The translations under genes and the position numbers were made by a program. 64,000 nucleotides of DNA. Origin: Halorubrum sp. 48-1-W. GTDB lineage: Archaea > Halobacteriota > Halobacteria > Halobacteriales > Haloferacaceae. The stretch lies in contig NZ_QMIM01000015.1 of assembly GCF_003287355.1 (NCBI RefSeq), positions 1-64,000 of the forward strand, written 5' to 3'. Shown piece by piece: positions 25,704 through 34,629 of the stretch (positions within the stretch are counted from its first letter, which is position 1; the number at the start of each line of letters is the position of its first letter). The notes under the pieces are model-generated. The model saw nothing but the letters and a program-made list of their open reading frames with translations. It was not told the DNA's origin and made no database searches.

Positions 25704-26824
25704 GGTTCGGTCGTGTCGGAGAGCGATCGGATGCCGTCGACTATCTCGCGGTCGAGTCCGTCCTCGTGCCACTCGGCACTCCGCGGGACCGCCGCGCGGT
25801 AGGTTCCCACGTCCGCGAACAGCTCCCGGAAGACCGCCGCCTCGGCGTCGACCACGTCCTCCAGCCGTTCGGTGATGGAGGGACCGGGACAGAGGGCGTC
25901 GTACGCGCGGAAGTACTCCTCGAGGAGTTCGTTCCACTCGAAGTAACTGATCGCGTCGGTCGCCGAGGCGACCCGGTCGGCGGACGCCTCCTCGATCGCC
26001 ACGTGGTCGCTGTTCGGTGCCGCTCCGAGGACCACGACGTCGTCCACGGTCGACTCCGCGACGTGGTCGGCGCGCGGGAACATCTCTTCGACGGTCGTGA
26101 AGCTCCGCCCGTTCCCCGTCAGGAACTTTCGATTGAGGAAGTTGACCCCGTTGTGTGCGAGACTCGCGTTCGAGTCCACGTTCAGCTCGATGAACTCGCT
26201 CACCTCGTGGCGGGCGCGGTCCCGGAGCCCGTCGTGTCGGACCTCGAGCTCCGGGAACGACTGGACGTTGTACGGCTGGAGGTTCACCGCCAACGGATAC
26301 CCGAGGGCGGTCCCGTCGACGCCGACCCAGAGCCGGTCGTCGGAGAGGAAGTCGGCCCCCTCGCGCAACAGCGAGATGAGCGTGTTCGTCTTTCCTCCCC
26401 CTCGCCAGGCGGGGAACACGGTCGTCTCCCCGTTCAGCTCGACGGCCGACCCGTGGACGAGCGCGTAACCGTCCTCTACGAGCGCCTCCCTGATCCGGAA
26501 CTCGACGGGATACGTGGCGAAGAAGGGTTCCCAGTCCGGCGAGACGTAGATGTGGTCCCAGCCCGGCTCGACGGCCATGAACTTCGACCCGTCCCGAACG
26601 ACGAACCGATCTCCGGTCCACCCGTAGTGGTCCCCCGGATCGCCGAGGACCGTCTCCGACTCGACGTCCTCGGTCGTCCGTTCGATCACGACGTCCGGCT
26701 CGCGGTCCGGGTCGTCGACCTCGAAGCGGTCGAACATCGTGTAGAACTGCCCGGTCGAGCGACCGCCGTCGCCGCGCACCTCGAGCAGGACCGCGCCGAA
26801 GAAGTCGTAGTAATGCCGTTTCAT
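25685..26824 (-). CDS. HPr kinase-like P-loop protein
   Basis: A 379-residue protein resembling the HprK-like kinases found in polysaccharide and peptide-modification loci. FPAWRGGGKTNTLISLL around residues 137-153 is a P-loop in which Asn follows GKT, and DFLSDDRLWV (158-167) corresponds to the HprK ADDR-like Walker B region. GYALVHGSAVELNGE precedes the P-loop exactly as in HprK. The N-terminal 110 residues and the C-terminal 180 are not assignable. No phosphocarrier HPr is present, so the phosphoacceptor is unknown; a role in protein or sugar phosphorylation during glycan synthesis is inferred. It is convergent with the cohesin-like gene. Confidence 0.65.
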   Translation of the reverse strand: MKRHYYDFFGAVLLEVRGDGGRSTGQFYTMFDRFEVDDPDREPDVVIERTTEDVESETVLGDPGDHYGWTGDRFVVRDGSKFMAVEPGWDHIYVSPDWEPFFATYPVEFRIREALVEDGYALVHGSAVELNGETTVFPAWRGGGKTNTLISLLREGADFLSDDRLWVGVDGTALGYPLAVNLQPYNVQSFPELEVRHDGLRDRARHEVSEFIELNVDSNASLAHNGVNFLNRKFLTGNGRSFTTVEEMFPRADHVAESTVDDVVVLGAAPNSDHVAIEEASADRVASATDAISYFEWNELLEEYFRAYDALCPGPSITERLEDVVDAEAAVFRELFADVGTYRAAVPRSAEWHEDGLDREIVDGIRSLSDTTEPYLRLQ

Positions 26825-27101
26825 CGCCCCGACACCCCGAGGGGGTCGTGAGGTCCAACTAAGGATACTGACGAACGTCTACGGGTTCGAACCTGGCAAA
26901 TCATTCGATATGGACAAACTCGAGGTCGGCCGGGTTTGTTAGTAGGATTATATATCGCTATATGTAGAACCAAACCCGTTCATACTGCTCTATCGAACAC
27001 GGTGTCATCCTCGGTAGGTGCGGAATAACAATCTACGCGACCGTCGTTTCGGGTAGTATCCACCCGGAAGACAGAGCGATCGATCGCGGCAGATGGTATC
27101 C
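26825..27101. promoter_or_regulatory. AT-rich divergent intergenic region
   Basis: This gap separates the divergent HprK-like and GT2 genes. The centre (about 26930-26990) is strongly A/T-rich in this G+C-rich setting, with ggattatatatcgctatatg at 26945-26964, a likely TATA-type element of either promoter. No RNA gene is seen; a T-arm-like string at 26883-26895 has no supporting stems. Confidence 0.35.
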
Positions 27102-27890
27102 ATGCCAGAACTCAGCGTAATCGTCCCCACCCTCAAGCCGAGAGACGAGATCGAGTCCGTCGCGCGGCTCGAGTCGCAACCGTTCGACGACTACGAGGTG
27201 CTCGTCCAGAGCGAGGACTCCGCGACGAAGGCCCGAAACGCGGGGATCCGTCGGGCGAGCGCGGAGAAGCTCGTCTTCCTCGACGACGACTCGCTGCCGA
27301 CCGACGGCTACCTCGAACGGGTCGCGGACCTCTTGGAGCGCGAGTCCGTCGTCACCGGCAAGATCGTCCACCCCCGAAGCGACGTGATCGAACGGTTCGC
27401 CAGCCACTACGACCAGGGCGCGACACCTCGTTACGTCACCCGCTTTTGGGGGTGTAACGCGGCCTGCCGGGCGGAAGTGTTCGAAGCGGTCGGGATGTGG
27501 GACGAGAACATCACGTGGGGCCACGAGGAGAAGGAGCTCGCCGACCGGATGCTCACGCGGTATCCGATCTACTACGATCCGGAGCTGCTCGTGGTCCACC
27601 CGTACGCCGACTCGGTGCGGGATTACTGGCGCAAACAGTACAGACTGGAGCTCCAGACGCCGTACCTCTGGGAGAAGGAGGGCGTCCCGCGGTCACAGCA
27701 GTACTTCCGGACGGCCCAGAAGGTGGTGAACCCCATGAACTACGTGGGGACCTCGCCGAAACACGCCGTGGTCAGGGCGGGGTCGAACCTGATGCAGTTC
27801 GCGGGCCGCGTGGTCGGTATGCGGCGGGGCCGAGACGGGACGGATGTCGGCGGGTACTCCGTCGATAACGAAGTACGGTATCGTCGTTAG
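27102..27890 (+). CDS. family 2 glycosyltransferase
   Basis: A 262-residue GT-A enzyme. MPELSVIVPTLKPRDEIES is the family N-terminus, so the ATG at 27102 is preferred over one three codons earlier (27093). AGIRRASAEKLVFLDDDSLP around residues 48-67 holds the DxD-type metal site, and WGCNAACRAEVFEAVGMWDENITWGHEEKELADRM the acceptor region with the ED-like catalytic acid. No membrane segment. It would transfer a sugar from a nucleotide donor to the growing lipid-linked glycan. The next GT2 gene starts nine bases after this stop, so both are likely in one transcript. Confidence 0.88.
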   Translation: MPELSVIVPTLKPRDEIESVARLESQPFDDYEVLVQSEDSATKARNAGIRRASAEKLVFLDDDSLPTDGYLERVADLLERESVVTGKIVHPRSDVIERFASHYDQGATPRYVTRFWGCNAACRAEVFEAVGMWDENITWGHEEKELADRMLTRYPIYYDPELLVVHPYADSVRDYWRKQYRLELQTPYLWEKEGVPRSQQYFRTAQKVVNPMNYVGTSPKHAVVRAGSNLMQFAGRVVGMRRGRDGTDVGGYSVDNEVRYRR

Positions 27891-27898
27891 TACGTTCG

Positions 27899-28822
27899 AT
27901 GGCCGACGATCACGCGGTCAGCGTCGTCCTCCCGACGTACGGCCGGCCGGCGTACTTCGAGGACGCCGTGAAAAGCGTCGTGACACAGACGTACCCGGCG
28001 GTCGAGTTGGTGGTCGTCGACGACTGCTCCCCCGAGCCGGTGGCGCCGCTCCTGGACGGTATCGACACCGACGGGGTCGACGTCACGCTCGTTCGTCACG
28101 AGGAGAACCGCGGCGCCGCCGCCGCGCGGAACACGGGTATCGACGCTGTACGGGGGCGATACGTCGCGTTCATCGACGACGACGACGTCTGGCTGGAGAC
28201 CAAGCTCGAACGCCAACTCGCAGCGATGAACTCGTCGGGACCGAACGTCGGCGCCGTCTACACCGGACAGCGCTACGTCGACGACGGGAGGACGACGAAC
28301 GTTCGCACGCCGACCACGAGCGGGGACGTCACCGAGGCGATGCTCCGCGGTGCGTCGCTCAATCCGTTCTCGTGTATGCTGGTGGAAAAAAGCGTCGTCG
28401 ACACAGCCGGGGGTGTCGACGTCCGCTTTCCGAGCTGGCAGGACCGGGAGTGGTACTTCCGGCTGTCGCTCCACACCGAGTTCGCCGCCGTGCCGGAGCC
28501 GCTCGTCGTCAGACGGATGGGACACGAACAGATCAGCGGCGACTACGAGACGAAACGTGACGTCTCCTACCCCCTACTGTTGAACAAACACCTGGACCTC
28601 GCGCGCGAGTACGGGTGTGAAGGCGCGTTTCGTGCCACCCTCCTGCGGTCGTTGGCGGGGACCGCCCTGGACAGCGGACGGTACCGCGACGCGGTCCGTC
28701 ACGCGCTCGCCGCGGTCCGTCACCGACCGACGTACGGGCTGGCGTGGATGACGATGGCGGCGGCGGTCGGCGGCCCGGTGACGCACGACCTCGCCAAGCG
28801 GGTGAACCGGTCCGTACGGTAG
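27899..28822 (+). CDS. family 2 glycosyltransferase
   Basis: A 307-residue GT2 protein. HAVSVVLPTYGRPAYFEDAV opens the nucleotide-binding fold; NRGAAAARNTGIDAVRGRYVAF then IDDDDVW (about residues 72-100) give the donor/metal site; PSWQDREWYFRLSLH supplies the catalytic-acid region. A helical C-terminal tail (ARALRHRP-like, residues 250-307) may contact the membrane or partners. It follows the 27102 gene by nine bases. Donor and acceptor cannot be predicted. Confidence 0.88.
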   Translation: MADDHAVSVVLPTYGRPAYFEDAVKSVVTQTYPAVELVVVDDCSPEPVAPLLDGIDTDGVDVTLVRHEENRGAAAARNTGIDAVRGRYVAFIDDDDVWLETKLERQLAAMNSSGPNVGAVYTGQRYVDDGRTTNVRTPTTSGDVTEAMLRGASLNPFSCMLVEKSVVDTAGGVDVRFPSWQDREWYFRLSLHTEFAAVPEPLVVRRMGHEQISGDYETKRDVSYPLLLNKHLDLAREYGCEGAFRATLLRSLAGTALDSGRYRDAVRHALAAVRHRPTYGLAWMTMAAAVGGPVTHDLAKRVNRSVR

Positions 28823-28885
28823 CCCCGGCAGTATCCTTCGACTCCGGTCGTGGCGTTCCGCAAACGGCGACTCCAGTGATCGGTG

Positions 28886-30091
28886 TCAGACCTCGATGTC
28901 CCGCACCGCCGTGGCGACCCGTTCGCGCTCCGCGTCCGTCGCGTCACGCCGGCGGACGATGGAGCGTCCGATCTCGTACAACGGACCGTCCTCCCGGCCG
29001 TGCCACCGTCCGTTCTCCCGAACGGCGACCGACTCGCCCTCCGCGGTCCGTTGATACCGCCAGTTCGCTCCCCTCGCGATCCGCATCCCGGCGCCGTTCC
29101 GTGTGGTCACGTACGGTCGCTCGACGGTCGGCCGGTCCCCGACCGCGAGACCCGTGAGGAGTTCCGGTATCGCCTCGAGGGTGACCGGACGCTCGACGCG
29201 CTCGGAGGGGACGTTCCCGACGACGAACGGGACGTTGATCACCGACTCGTGGAGGTAGCCGTGTCCGTACCGACCCTCCTCCCCGAACAGCTCCCCGTGG
29301 TCGGCATGGACGCAGACGACGGTGTCGTCGCCCACGTCGCCGAGAAGGGTCGCGACGAAGTCGTCCGTGTACTCGACGGTGCTGTCGTACGCCGAGAGGA
29401 GTCGGTCCCGGAACAGGGGGCTCGTTCGGTCGTTCGCGCCGCCGAAGAGCCACGCGTTGGCGGCGTACGTCAGCGGCCGGAACCCGAGGTACTCCTTCGG
29501 GGGAATGTACGGCATGTGGACGTCGACGAGGAACACCCAGAGGAAGTACGGTTCCTCGGCCGACCGTATCCATCGCTCGATGTCGTCGTAAAAGGACTCC
29601 CACGACATGAACATCTCCTGTCCCTCCCACCAGTCCAGGAGCCTGATCGCAGTCCCGCGGACCCCGCCGCCGTCCCCCTCGGCGTCGACGTCGAACCGGT
29701 TCGACGTGGTGTCGTCGATGAAGTCCTCGAAGCGGTCGAACCCCTTGTCGAAGCCGAACGACCGGGAGGTCCAGGGGTTCGCGGTGAACGCTCCCGTCTC
29801 GTAGCCCATCCGGCCGAACCGCTCGGCGAGCGTGTCGCGGGCGCGGAGCTGTCTCCGGATCGTCTCCTTCCGATCGCCGCCGGGACGGTCGAACGGATAG
29901 CTCCCCGTGATGAACGTCGTCGACGACCCGCGCGTCGAGCCGTCCGGCGCGATGGCGTTGTCGAACCGTAGCCCGTCCTCCGCGAGCCCGTCTATCGTCG
30001 GCGTGAGACCGCCGTCGTGTCCGAGGTGGCCGCATCGGCCGGCACGAAGGCTATCGACCGTGACGAGCACGACGTTCCGTGGATCTCCCAT
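28886..30091 (-). CDS. sulfatase-fold enzyme
   Basis: A 401-residue alkaline-phosphatase-superfamily protein; the ATG at 30089-30091 (MGDPRNVVLVTVDSLRAG) is preferred to a GTG four codons upstream. NVVLVTVDSLRAG supplies the first metal Asp and VVCVHADHGELFGEEGRYGHG around residues 260-280 the second metal group. In the nucleophile region the sequence reads APDGSTRGSSTTFITGSYP, without the Cys/Ser-x-Pro-x-Arg of formylglycine sulfatases, so the reaction may be phospho- rather than sulfo-transfer. No signal peptide. It is convergent with the GT2 pair. It lacks the LGYL tail of its relative at 16609. Confidence 0.8.
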   Translation of the reverse strand: MGDPRNVVLVTVDSLRAGRCGHLGHDGGLTPTIDGLAEDGLRFDNAIAPDGSTRGSSTTFITGSYPFDRPGGDRKETIRRQLRARDTLAERFGRMGYETGAFTANPWTSRSFGFDKGFDRFEDFIDDTTSNRFDVDAEGDGGGVRGTAIRLLDWWEGQEMFMSWESFYDDIERWIRSAEEPYFLWVFLVDVHMPYIPPKEYLGFRPLTYAANAWLFGGANDRTSPLFRDRLLSAYDSTVEYTDDFVATLLGDVGDDTVVCVHADHGELFGEEGRYGHGYLHESVINVPFVVGNVPSERVERPVTLEAIPELLTGLAVGDRPTVERPYVTTRNGAGMRIARGANWRYQRTAEGESVAVRENGRWHGREDGPLYEIGRSIVRRRDATDAERERVATAVRDIEV

Positions 30092-30279
30092 CTTAGCCGT
30101 CACTCCCGGCGTCCGAACCTTGTTATACGTGTCCTACCCTGGACGACGGCTTCGGAGCCCCGCTCGGCGGGTTCCGACACCACCACTGAGAACGGGCGAG
30201 CGCCGACGGCGACGGTCCGGCGCGGACCCGTCCGTTAGCGAGGGGTTACTGAAGTCGGTCACGCGCCGTAGGTCTCGGC

Positions 30280-30507
30280 GTGAACACGATGAACGCCGAC
30301 ACCGACGAACGGACCGTCCGGATAGCGGAACACCTTCACGAGCGAACCGAGCGGCGGATCGCCGGGACGACGTTCGGATCTGTCGACGAGTACGTCCAGT
30401 TCGTCCTCGAGGAGGTGTTGGCGGCCGACGACGACGGCTCGTACGACGACGTCGACGACGACGACGTCCAGGCGCGGCTCCGTTCGCTCGGCTATCTGGA
30501 CGCCTGA
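30280..30507 (+). CDS. small ribbon-helix-helix-like protein with LGYL tail
   Basis: A 75-residue protein. TVRIAEHLHERTERRIAGTTFGSVDEYVQFVLEEVL resembles a CopG/RHH fold (short strand, then two helices around a G-T/S-x-F turn). An acidic Asp-rich hinge follows, and the end reads DDVQARLRSLGYLDA. Small proteins of this type often sit beside sulfatase or phosphodiesterase genes that end in the same LGYL tail, hinting at a shared partner. DNA binding is possible but the basic strand is weak. The last 16 bases overlap the convergent GT4 gene. Confidence 0.6.
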   Translation: MNTMNADTDERTVRIAEHLHERTERRIAGTTFGSVDEYVQFVLEEVLAADDDGSYDDVDDDDVQARLRSLGYLDA

Positions 30508-31628
30508 GAACCCGTCTCTGACCCGGTCGTCGACGGGTCGGCGTCGGGCGGCGACGACTCGGCGAGCGAGTAGTACAGGTCGACCAGTTCCTCCGTCACG
30601 CCCTCCCACGAGTGTGACCGTTCGGCCCGGCGTCTGCTCTCCCTCGCCATCGTCTCCACGCGGTCGGGGTCCTCCAGCAACGTTCGGATCGCGTCGACGA
30701 GCGCGTCCGCGTCCCCGGGTTCGACGAGCACGCCGTTCCGGTCGTCGACGACGCTCGGGATCCCGCCCACGGCCGTCGAGACGATGGCGTTGCCGGCGGC
30801 CATCGCCTCCAGGATCGCGATCGGCACGCCCTCCGCGTACGTCGGGAGCACGTACACCGACGACTCGGCGAGGATCTCGCGTTTCCGTTCCTCGGGGACG
30901 AAGCCGACGTACTCCACGCCGGGTCGTGCCTCGGCGAGGTCCTCGGCCAGGTGCGACTCCGGCCCCTTCCCGGCGATGACGACGTCGACCGGACGCACCG
31001 CTGCGAGCCGATCGATCGCCGTCACCAGTTCGTTGACCCCCTTGCGTTCGACGTGGTTGGACACGAACGACAGCAGTATCGGCGACGTCGAGACCGACGG
31101 CTCGTACTCGGAGACGTCGACCGCGTTGTGGAGCACGGTCACCTTCCGCGGATCGACCCGCCGTCCGATCAGTTCGGCCCAGCCGTCGGAAAGCGCCACG
31201 ACGACGTCGCTCGCGTCGAAGACGGCGTTCTGTAGCGCTCGAACGGGACGCGAGTCGGTTTCGAGGAACTCGTCGAACGACGACCCGTGTACGTGGAGGA
31301 CGACCGGGCGACGCCACACGAACGCAACGAAGAGCACGTACCACGACGACTGATAGAAGGAGTACCAGTGGGAACTGTGGACGTGGACGACGTCGGGCGG
31401 GCGCCGGAACGGGAACAGAAGCATCTGCCGGAGCGCGACGAGGGCGGCGAGAACGAACCGGAGGGCCCCCCTCCCCGGCGGCACGGCCACGCTGTAGACG
31501 CGTGTTCGAACGTGGTCAGGGAGGTGTCGACGCTGCTCGGCGATGTAGCGGTTCACGCCGCCGCCGCCGGAGCGCGACGGGCCGACGAGGAGCACCTCGA
31601 CGCCGGGGTCGGCGCGCGTCGAGCTCAC
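30492..31628 (-). CDS. family 4 glycosyltransferase
   Basis: A 378-residue GT-B enzyme. VEVLLVGPSRSGGGGVNRYIAEQ is the N-terminal acceptor-domain start with the Gly-rich loop; VVHVHSSHWYSFYQSSW follows. The C-terminal donor domain shows LLSFVSNHVERKGVNELV, VIAGKGPESH and the E-x7-E signature in YAEGVPIAILEAMAAGNAIV near residues 278-298, which marks retaining GT4 enzymes. No membrane segment. It is the last gene of a minus-strand operon with the polytopic protein (four-base overlap) and the DUF1616 gene. Confidence 0.9.
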   Translation of the reverse strand: MSSTRADPGVEVLLVGPSRSGGGGVNRYIAEQRRHLPDHVRTRVYSVAVPPGRGALRFVLAALVALRQMLLFPFRRPPDVVHVHSSHWYSFYQSSWYVLFVAFVWRRPVVLHVHGSSFDEFLETDSRPVRALQNAVFDASDVVVALSDGWAELIGRRVDPRKVTVLHNAVDVSEYEPSVSTSPILLSFVSNHVERKGVNELVTAIDRLAAVRPVDVVIAGKGPESHLAEDLAEARPGVEYVGFVPEERKREILAESSVYVLPTYAEGVPIAILEAMAAGNAIVSTAVGGIPSVVDDRNGVLVEPGDADALVDAIRTLLEDPDRVETMARESRRRAERSHSWEGVTEELVDLYYSLAESSPPDADPSTTGSETGSQASR

Positions 31629-33541
31629 GGGTCCACACCCCCGCGGTCGACCCTCGAACCGTCGGGTCGGACCGGCTCTTTCGGGTCGAGTCGCGCCGGG
31701 CCGAACGTCTCGCCACCGTCGTCGTACTCGACGTAGTGGACGTCGACCTCCCCGTTGCTCATGATTCGGCTCACGCCGTTCGTCCGGTCGACGTCCCTGA
31801 AGTCAGCCGCGTTGTAGCGGATTCCACGAAACGCGACCAGCTCCTTCCGTTCCGCGTGTTCGGTCTGGATGTAGTAGTAGAAGTCCGCCGTCGCGAAGTC
31901 GTCACCGCGGTAGCGACGCAACTCCCCGGGGAGCGCTTCCGGGGGCGTCTTCCACGAGAGGCGCGGATCGAGGTAGTCACCCATCGCGGTCGCATACCGA
32001 CGGGGGCCGCCGCGACCGGACGAAAGCGCCGCGCCCTCCGCACGGTACTCTATCGCGGTCACGTGCCCCTCGTACTGCTGTTCGGAGACGTGTTGGGTCG
32101 GTTGTGCGATGTACGGCGACGGGAAGATCACGAGCATCGAGAGCGTCACGCCGATCACCAGCGCGACGACGCCGACGAGTTTGAGGGAAGTCTCCAATCC
32201 GGGGGAGCGACCTTCGACGGCGTCGACGAGCTTCGTCAACCCGATCGGTGCGAGGGTCCCGACGAGTATCATCCCGAAGCCGATGTGTCGGAAGAAGTAT
32301 TCGTTTATGTCGCCCACGAAGGTGACGAGCGCGAAGGCACCGAGCGCGATCCCGGAGACGGAAAACGCCGTGGTGACGGTGCTGCTCTCGTCCTCGAGAT
32401 ACCTCGACCGGAGGTTCGCAAGCACGACCGCGGAGGCAACGAGCACGTAGAACGCCTTCACCAGGAACAGTTTGACGAATATTTCGCCGATTCCGAGCCC
32501 CACGGACTCGGCCGACTCCGTCCGTTGTGTCACGTCCTGTCCGGCGTCCGCGGTCCCGGATACGAATCCGGTCAGCGCCTCGACGATGTTCGTGGAGTGA
32601 CTGAAGGCGGCGTCCTGTTGTCCGCTCCACACGGCGAAGACGACCAGCAAGAACAGGAACTGTCCGTAAAGCGGCGGCGAGCGCGCGAGAAGGCTTCCGG
32701 AGAACATCCGCCGCCCGACCCACTGGATCGCCACTATCGCTCCCATGACGATGAGCAGGTCGGTCGCCGCGAGCGGGTGATAGAGGACGACCGCGAACGC
32801 CCCGACGCCGAAGCCGAGGTCCGTCGACGACAGCCGTCCGGGGAGCGTCGAGTCCGCCGTGTCGGCGGTCAGATGTCCGATCACCACGAACAGGAGGACC
32901 GGCGCGAAGAACGTCGTCAACGAGAACGTGTGGAAGTGCGGATGGAGGCTTATCTGGTTCACCGGCAAGAACAGGAGCATCGAGACGGCCGCCACTGCGA
33001 CCGCTCGGCGACGCGCGACTATGGTCCGAACACACAGGGTGCCGAACACGACGAAGAGGACCATCATCGAGAACACGACGAACAGCATCGCCCGTTCCAG
33101 CGGGATCCCCGAGAGGACTGCCAGGAACCCGCTGTAGGCGTACGCTCCGGGGTACACGATCTCGAAGAAGCCCAGGTCACCCGTGGTCAGCCTTCGTGCT
33201 GCTCCCAGGTGACGGAGCGAGTCGCTGAGGCCGTAGAAGAAGTAGCCGCGGACGAGCGGGAGCGCGACGACCGCGAGCACGGACAGGCCGCTCAGTGCGA
33301 GACCGCCCGCCCACTGGGTCCAGGAGACGGCGAAGGCCAGCGTGAACAACCCCACCAACAGAGCGATGCCGATGCCGGCCCAGAAGAGCACCGGCGTCTC
33401 AGCGTAGATGGACACCTCGGTGCCGGTCGCCGGGGCGGCGTTGGCGGCGGAGACGGCGATAAGGAAACAGAGGGTCCCGATCAGGAGCGCGATCGGCCCG
33501 ACGTTCCGTGTCGCGTACGTCGACGACAGTCCCGGTGACAT
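31625..33541 (-). CDS. large polytopic membrane protein, possible polysaccharide polymerase
   Basis: A 638-residue protein; the ATG at 33539-33541 overlaps the stop of the upstream DUF1616 gene by one base, which fixes the start. It has about 11-12 hydrophobic segments (for example LLIGTLCFLIAVSAANAA, LLVGLFTLAFAVSW, LLFVVIGHL) and a C-terminal soluble domain of about 140 residues after residue 490 (PTQHVSEQQYEGHVTAIEYRAEG onward). The layout resembles membrane glycosyltransferases or Wzy-type polymerases, and DUF1616/GT4 neighbours point to lipid-linked glycan assembly, but I see no diagnostic catalytic motif. Family not assigned. Confidence 0.6.
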   Translation of the reverse strand: MSPGLSSTYATRNVGPIALLIGTLCFLIAVSAANAAPATGTEVSIYAETPVLFWAGIGIALLVGLFTLAFAVSWTQWAGGLALSGLSVLAVVALPLVRGYFFYGLSDSLRHLGAARRLTTGDLGFFEIVYPGAYAYSGFLAVLSGIPLERAMLFVVFSMMVLFVVFGTLCVRTIVARRRAVAVAAVSMLLFLPVNQISLHPHFHTFSLTTFFAPVLLFVVIGHLTADTADSTLPGRLSSTDLGFGVGAFAVVLYHPLAATDLLIVMGAIVAIQWVGRRMFSGSLLARSPPLYGQFLFLLVVFAVWSGQQDAAFSHSTNIVEALTGFVSGTADAGQDVTQRTESAESVGLGIGEIFVKLFLVKAFYVLVASAVVLANLRSRYLEDESSTVTTAFSVSGIALGAFALVTFVGDINEYFFRHIGFGMILVGTLAPIGLTKLVDAVEGRSPGLETSLKLVGVVALVIGVTLSMLVIFPSPYIAQPTQHVSEQQYEGHVTAIEYRAEGAALSSGRGGPRRYATAMGDYLDPRLSWKTPPEALPGELRRYRGDDFATADFYYYIQTEHAERKELVAFRGIRYNAADFRDVDRTNGVSRIMSNGEVDVHYVEYDDGGETFGPARLDPKEPVRPDGSRVDRGGVDP

Positions 33542-34629
33542 CAGCCCGCCCTCCCGTCGGTGAGTTCGGGTTCCGTATCGACCCGTTGCTCGGGAGCCGG
33601 AACGTTCGACGACGGGCTCAGAGCGTTGGTTTCCTCGGGGGGGTCGCCCGAGCCGAGCCACAGCGTGAGGCTCCGGTAGGCGTTGTCGACCGTCGGTTCC
33701 GTGGGCGCGTCGCCGACGTAGACGAGATACACGAGCCGGTTCCGATCGCCCGACATCGCCGACGTGACGCTGTGTCTCTCGTCCCAGGGTTGCCCGGGAA
33801 GGACGGTGCGTTCGAACCGGTCGAGCCTCGTCTCCTCGATGACGCTCCCGTCCGGGGCCACGCGCTGGTGTTGGACGATGACCTGGTACTCGACCTCGCG
33901 GTTTTCGTGGTTCTCGAGCCGAAAGACGAGCTCCGCCGACTCGCCCTCCCCGAGCCGGTCGGGGTATCCGTCGGCGACCAGCTCCCCGTCGTCGTTCTCG
34001 GTCAACAGGGTGGCCGTGGTGTACTCGGGGCTCTCCGGCGGCATCGCTATCGAGACCGAGAGGTACGCCGCAGCGAGGAGGAGCCCGGCGACGACGGCGA
34101 GGTTCAGCACCCGCTCGTTTCGCGTCGGTGCCGAGCTCCGATCGACCACGTCCGTCGCCAATCGGGAGAACGGTGACGGAGCGGTGAGGGTACTCGGCGA
34201 GAGCGCGACCCTGCCGAGGGCGAGGAGCGTCGACAGGACCGTCGTGACCGACACGAGGACGACCGCCGTCCCGGGATCGTATCCGCCGATCCCGAGCGCG
34301 ACGACGTAGCCGTACAGCGGCATCAGACAGACGCTGAAGCCGACCCCCATCGCGATCCGTTCGATGGGACCGAGCGAGGAGAGCGTCGACTCCCGGTGTT
34401 CCGACGCCATCGGCGTCGGCGTGTCGCTCCAGCCCGGTTGCCGTCCGGGGAACACCGCGAGCGTCAGGGCGTATCCGGGGAGGAACGACAGCGCCACGAG
34501 GGCCGACAACAGCCGAAGCGTGGACCCCGACGGGAGCCACAGAACGACGATACTGACCAGTAAAACCGCAGGAACCGGCCACAGAAAGGGGAGCAGTTCG
34601 GGATACGAACGGGAGCGAGTGATCGTCAT
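33541..34629 (-). CDS. DUF1616 membrane protein
   Basis: A 362-residue protein, first gene of the 34629-30492 operon. The N-terminal half has about five membrane segments (LPFLWPVPAVLLVSIVVLWL, LSALVALSFLPGYALTLAVF, and others), the FLPGYALT turn being typical of DUF1616. The second half is an extracytoplasmic Ig-like domain (GESAELVFRLENHENREVEYQVIV). DUF1616 proteins are common in archaeal and some bacterial polysaccharide loci; their biochemical role is undefined. A long acidic linker (STLRLL... to PFSRLATDV) lies between the halves. Confidence 0.78.
   Translation of the reverse strand: MTITRSRSYPELLPFLWPVPAVLLVSIVVLWLPSGSTLRLLSALVALSFLPGYALTLAVFPGRQPGWSDTPTPMASEHRESTLSSLGPIERIAMGVGFSVCLMPLYGYVVALGIGGYDPGTAVVLVSVTTVLSTLLALGRVALSPSTLTAPSPFSRLATDVVDRSSAPTRNERVLNLAVVAGLLLAAAYLSVSIAMPPESPEYTTATLLTENDDGELVADGYPDRLGEGESAELVFRLENHENREVEYQVIVQHQRVAPDGSVIEETRLDRFERTVLPGQPWDERHSVTSAMSGDRNRLVYLVYVGDAPTEPTVDNAYRSLTLWLGSGDPPEETNALSPSSNVPAPEQRVDTEPELTDGRAG

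Noticed and set aside
24714-26858. Long minus-strand frame (714 codons) overlapping the phosphoesterase, cohesin and HprK-like genes
   Set aside because: Arg/Gly-rich composition, no start context and overlap with three well-supported genes in other frames.
26880-26900. gggttcgaacc considered as the T-arm of a tRNA or an att remnant
   Set aside because: The bases flanking it do not form a 5-bp T-stem and no anticodon or acceptor arm is found; ttcgaa is a common palindrome here.
30280-30507. RHH-like small protein as the antitoxin of a toxin-antitoxin pair
   Set aside because: No small toxin gene lies beside it; the neighbours are a sulfatase-fold enzyme and a glycosyltransferase, and the LGYL tail suggests another link.
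31502-33538. 678-codon plus-strand frame across the polytopic membrane protein
   Set aside because: Extremely polar, His/Arg/Asp-rich translation without family features; the opposite strand encodes regularly spaced membrane helices.
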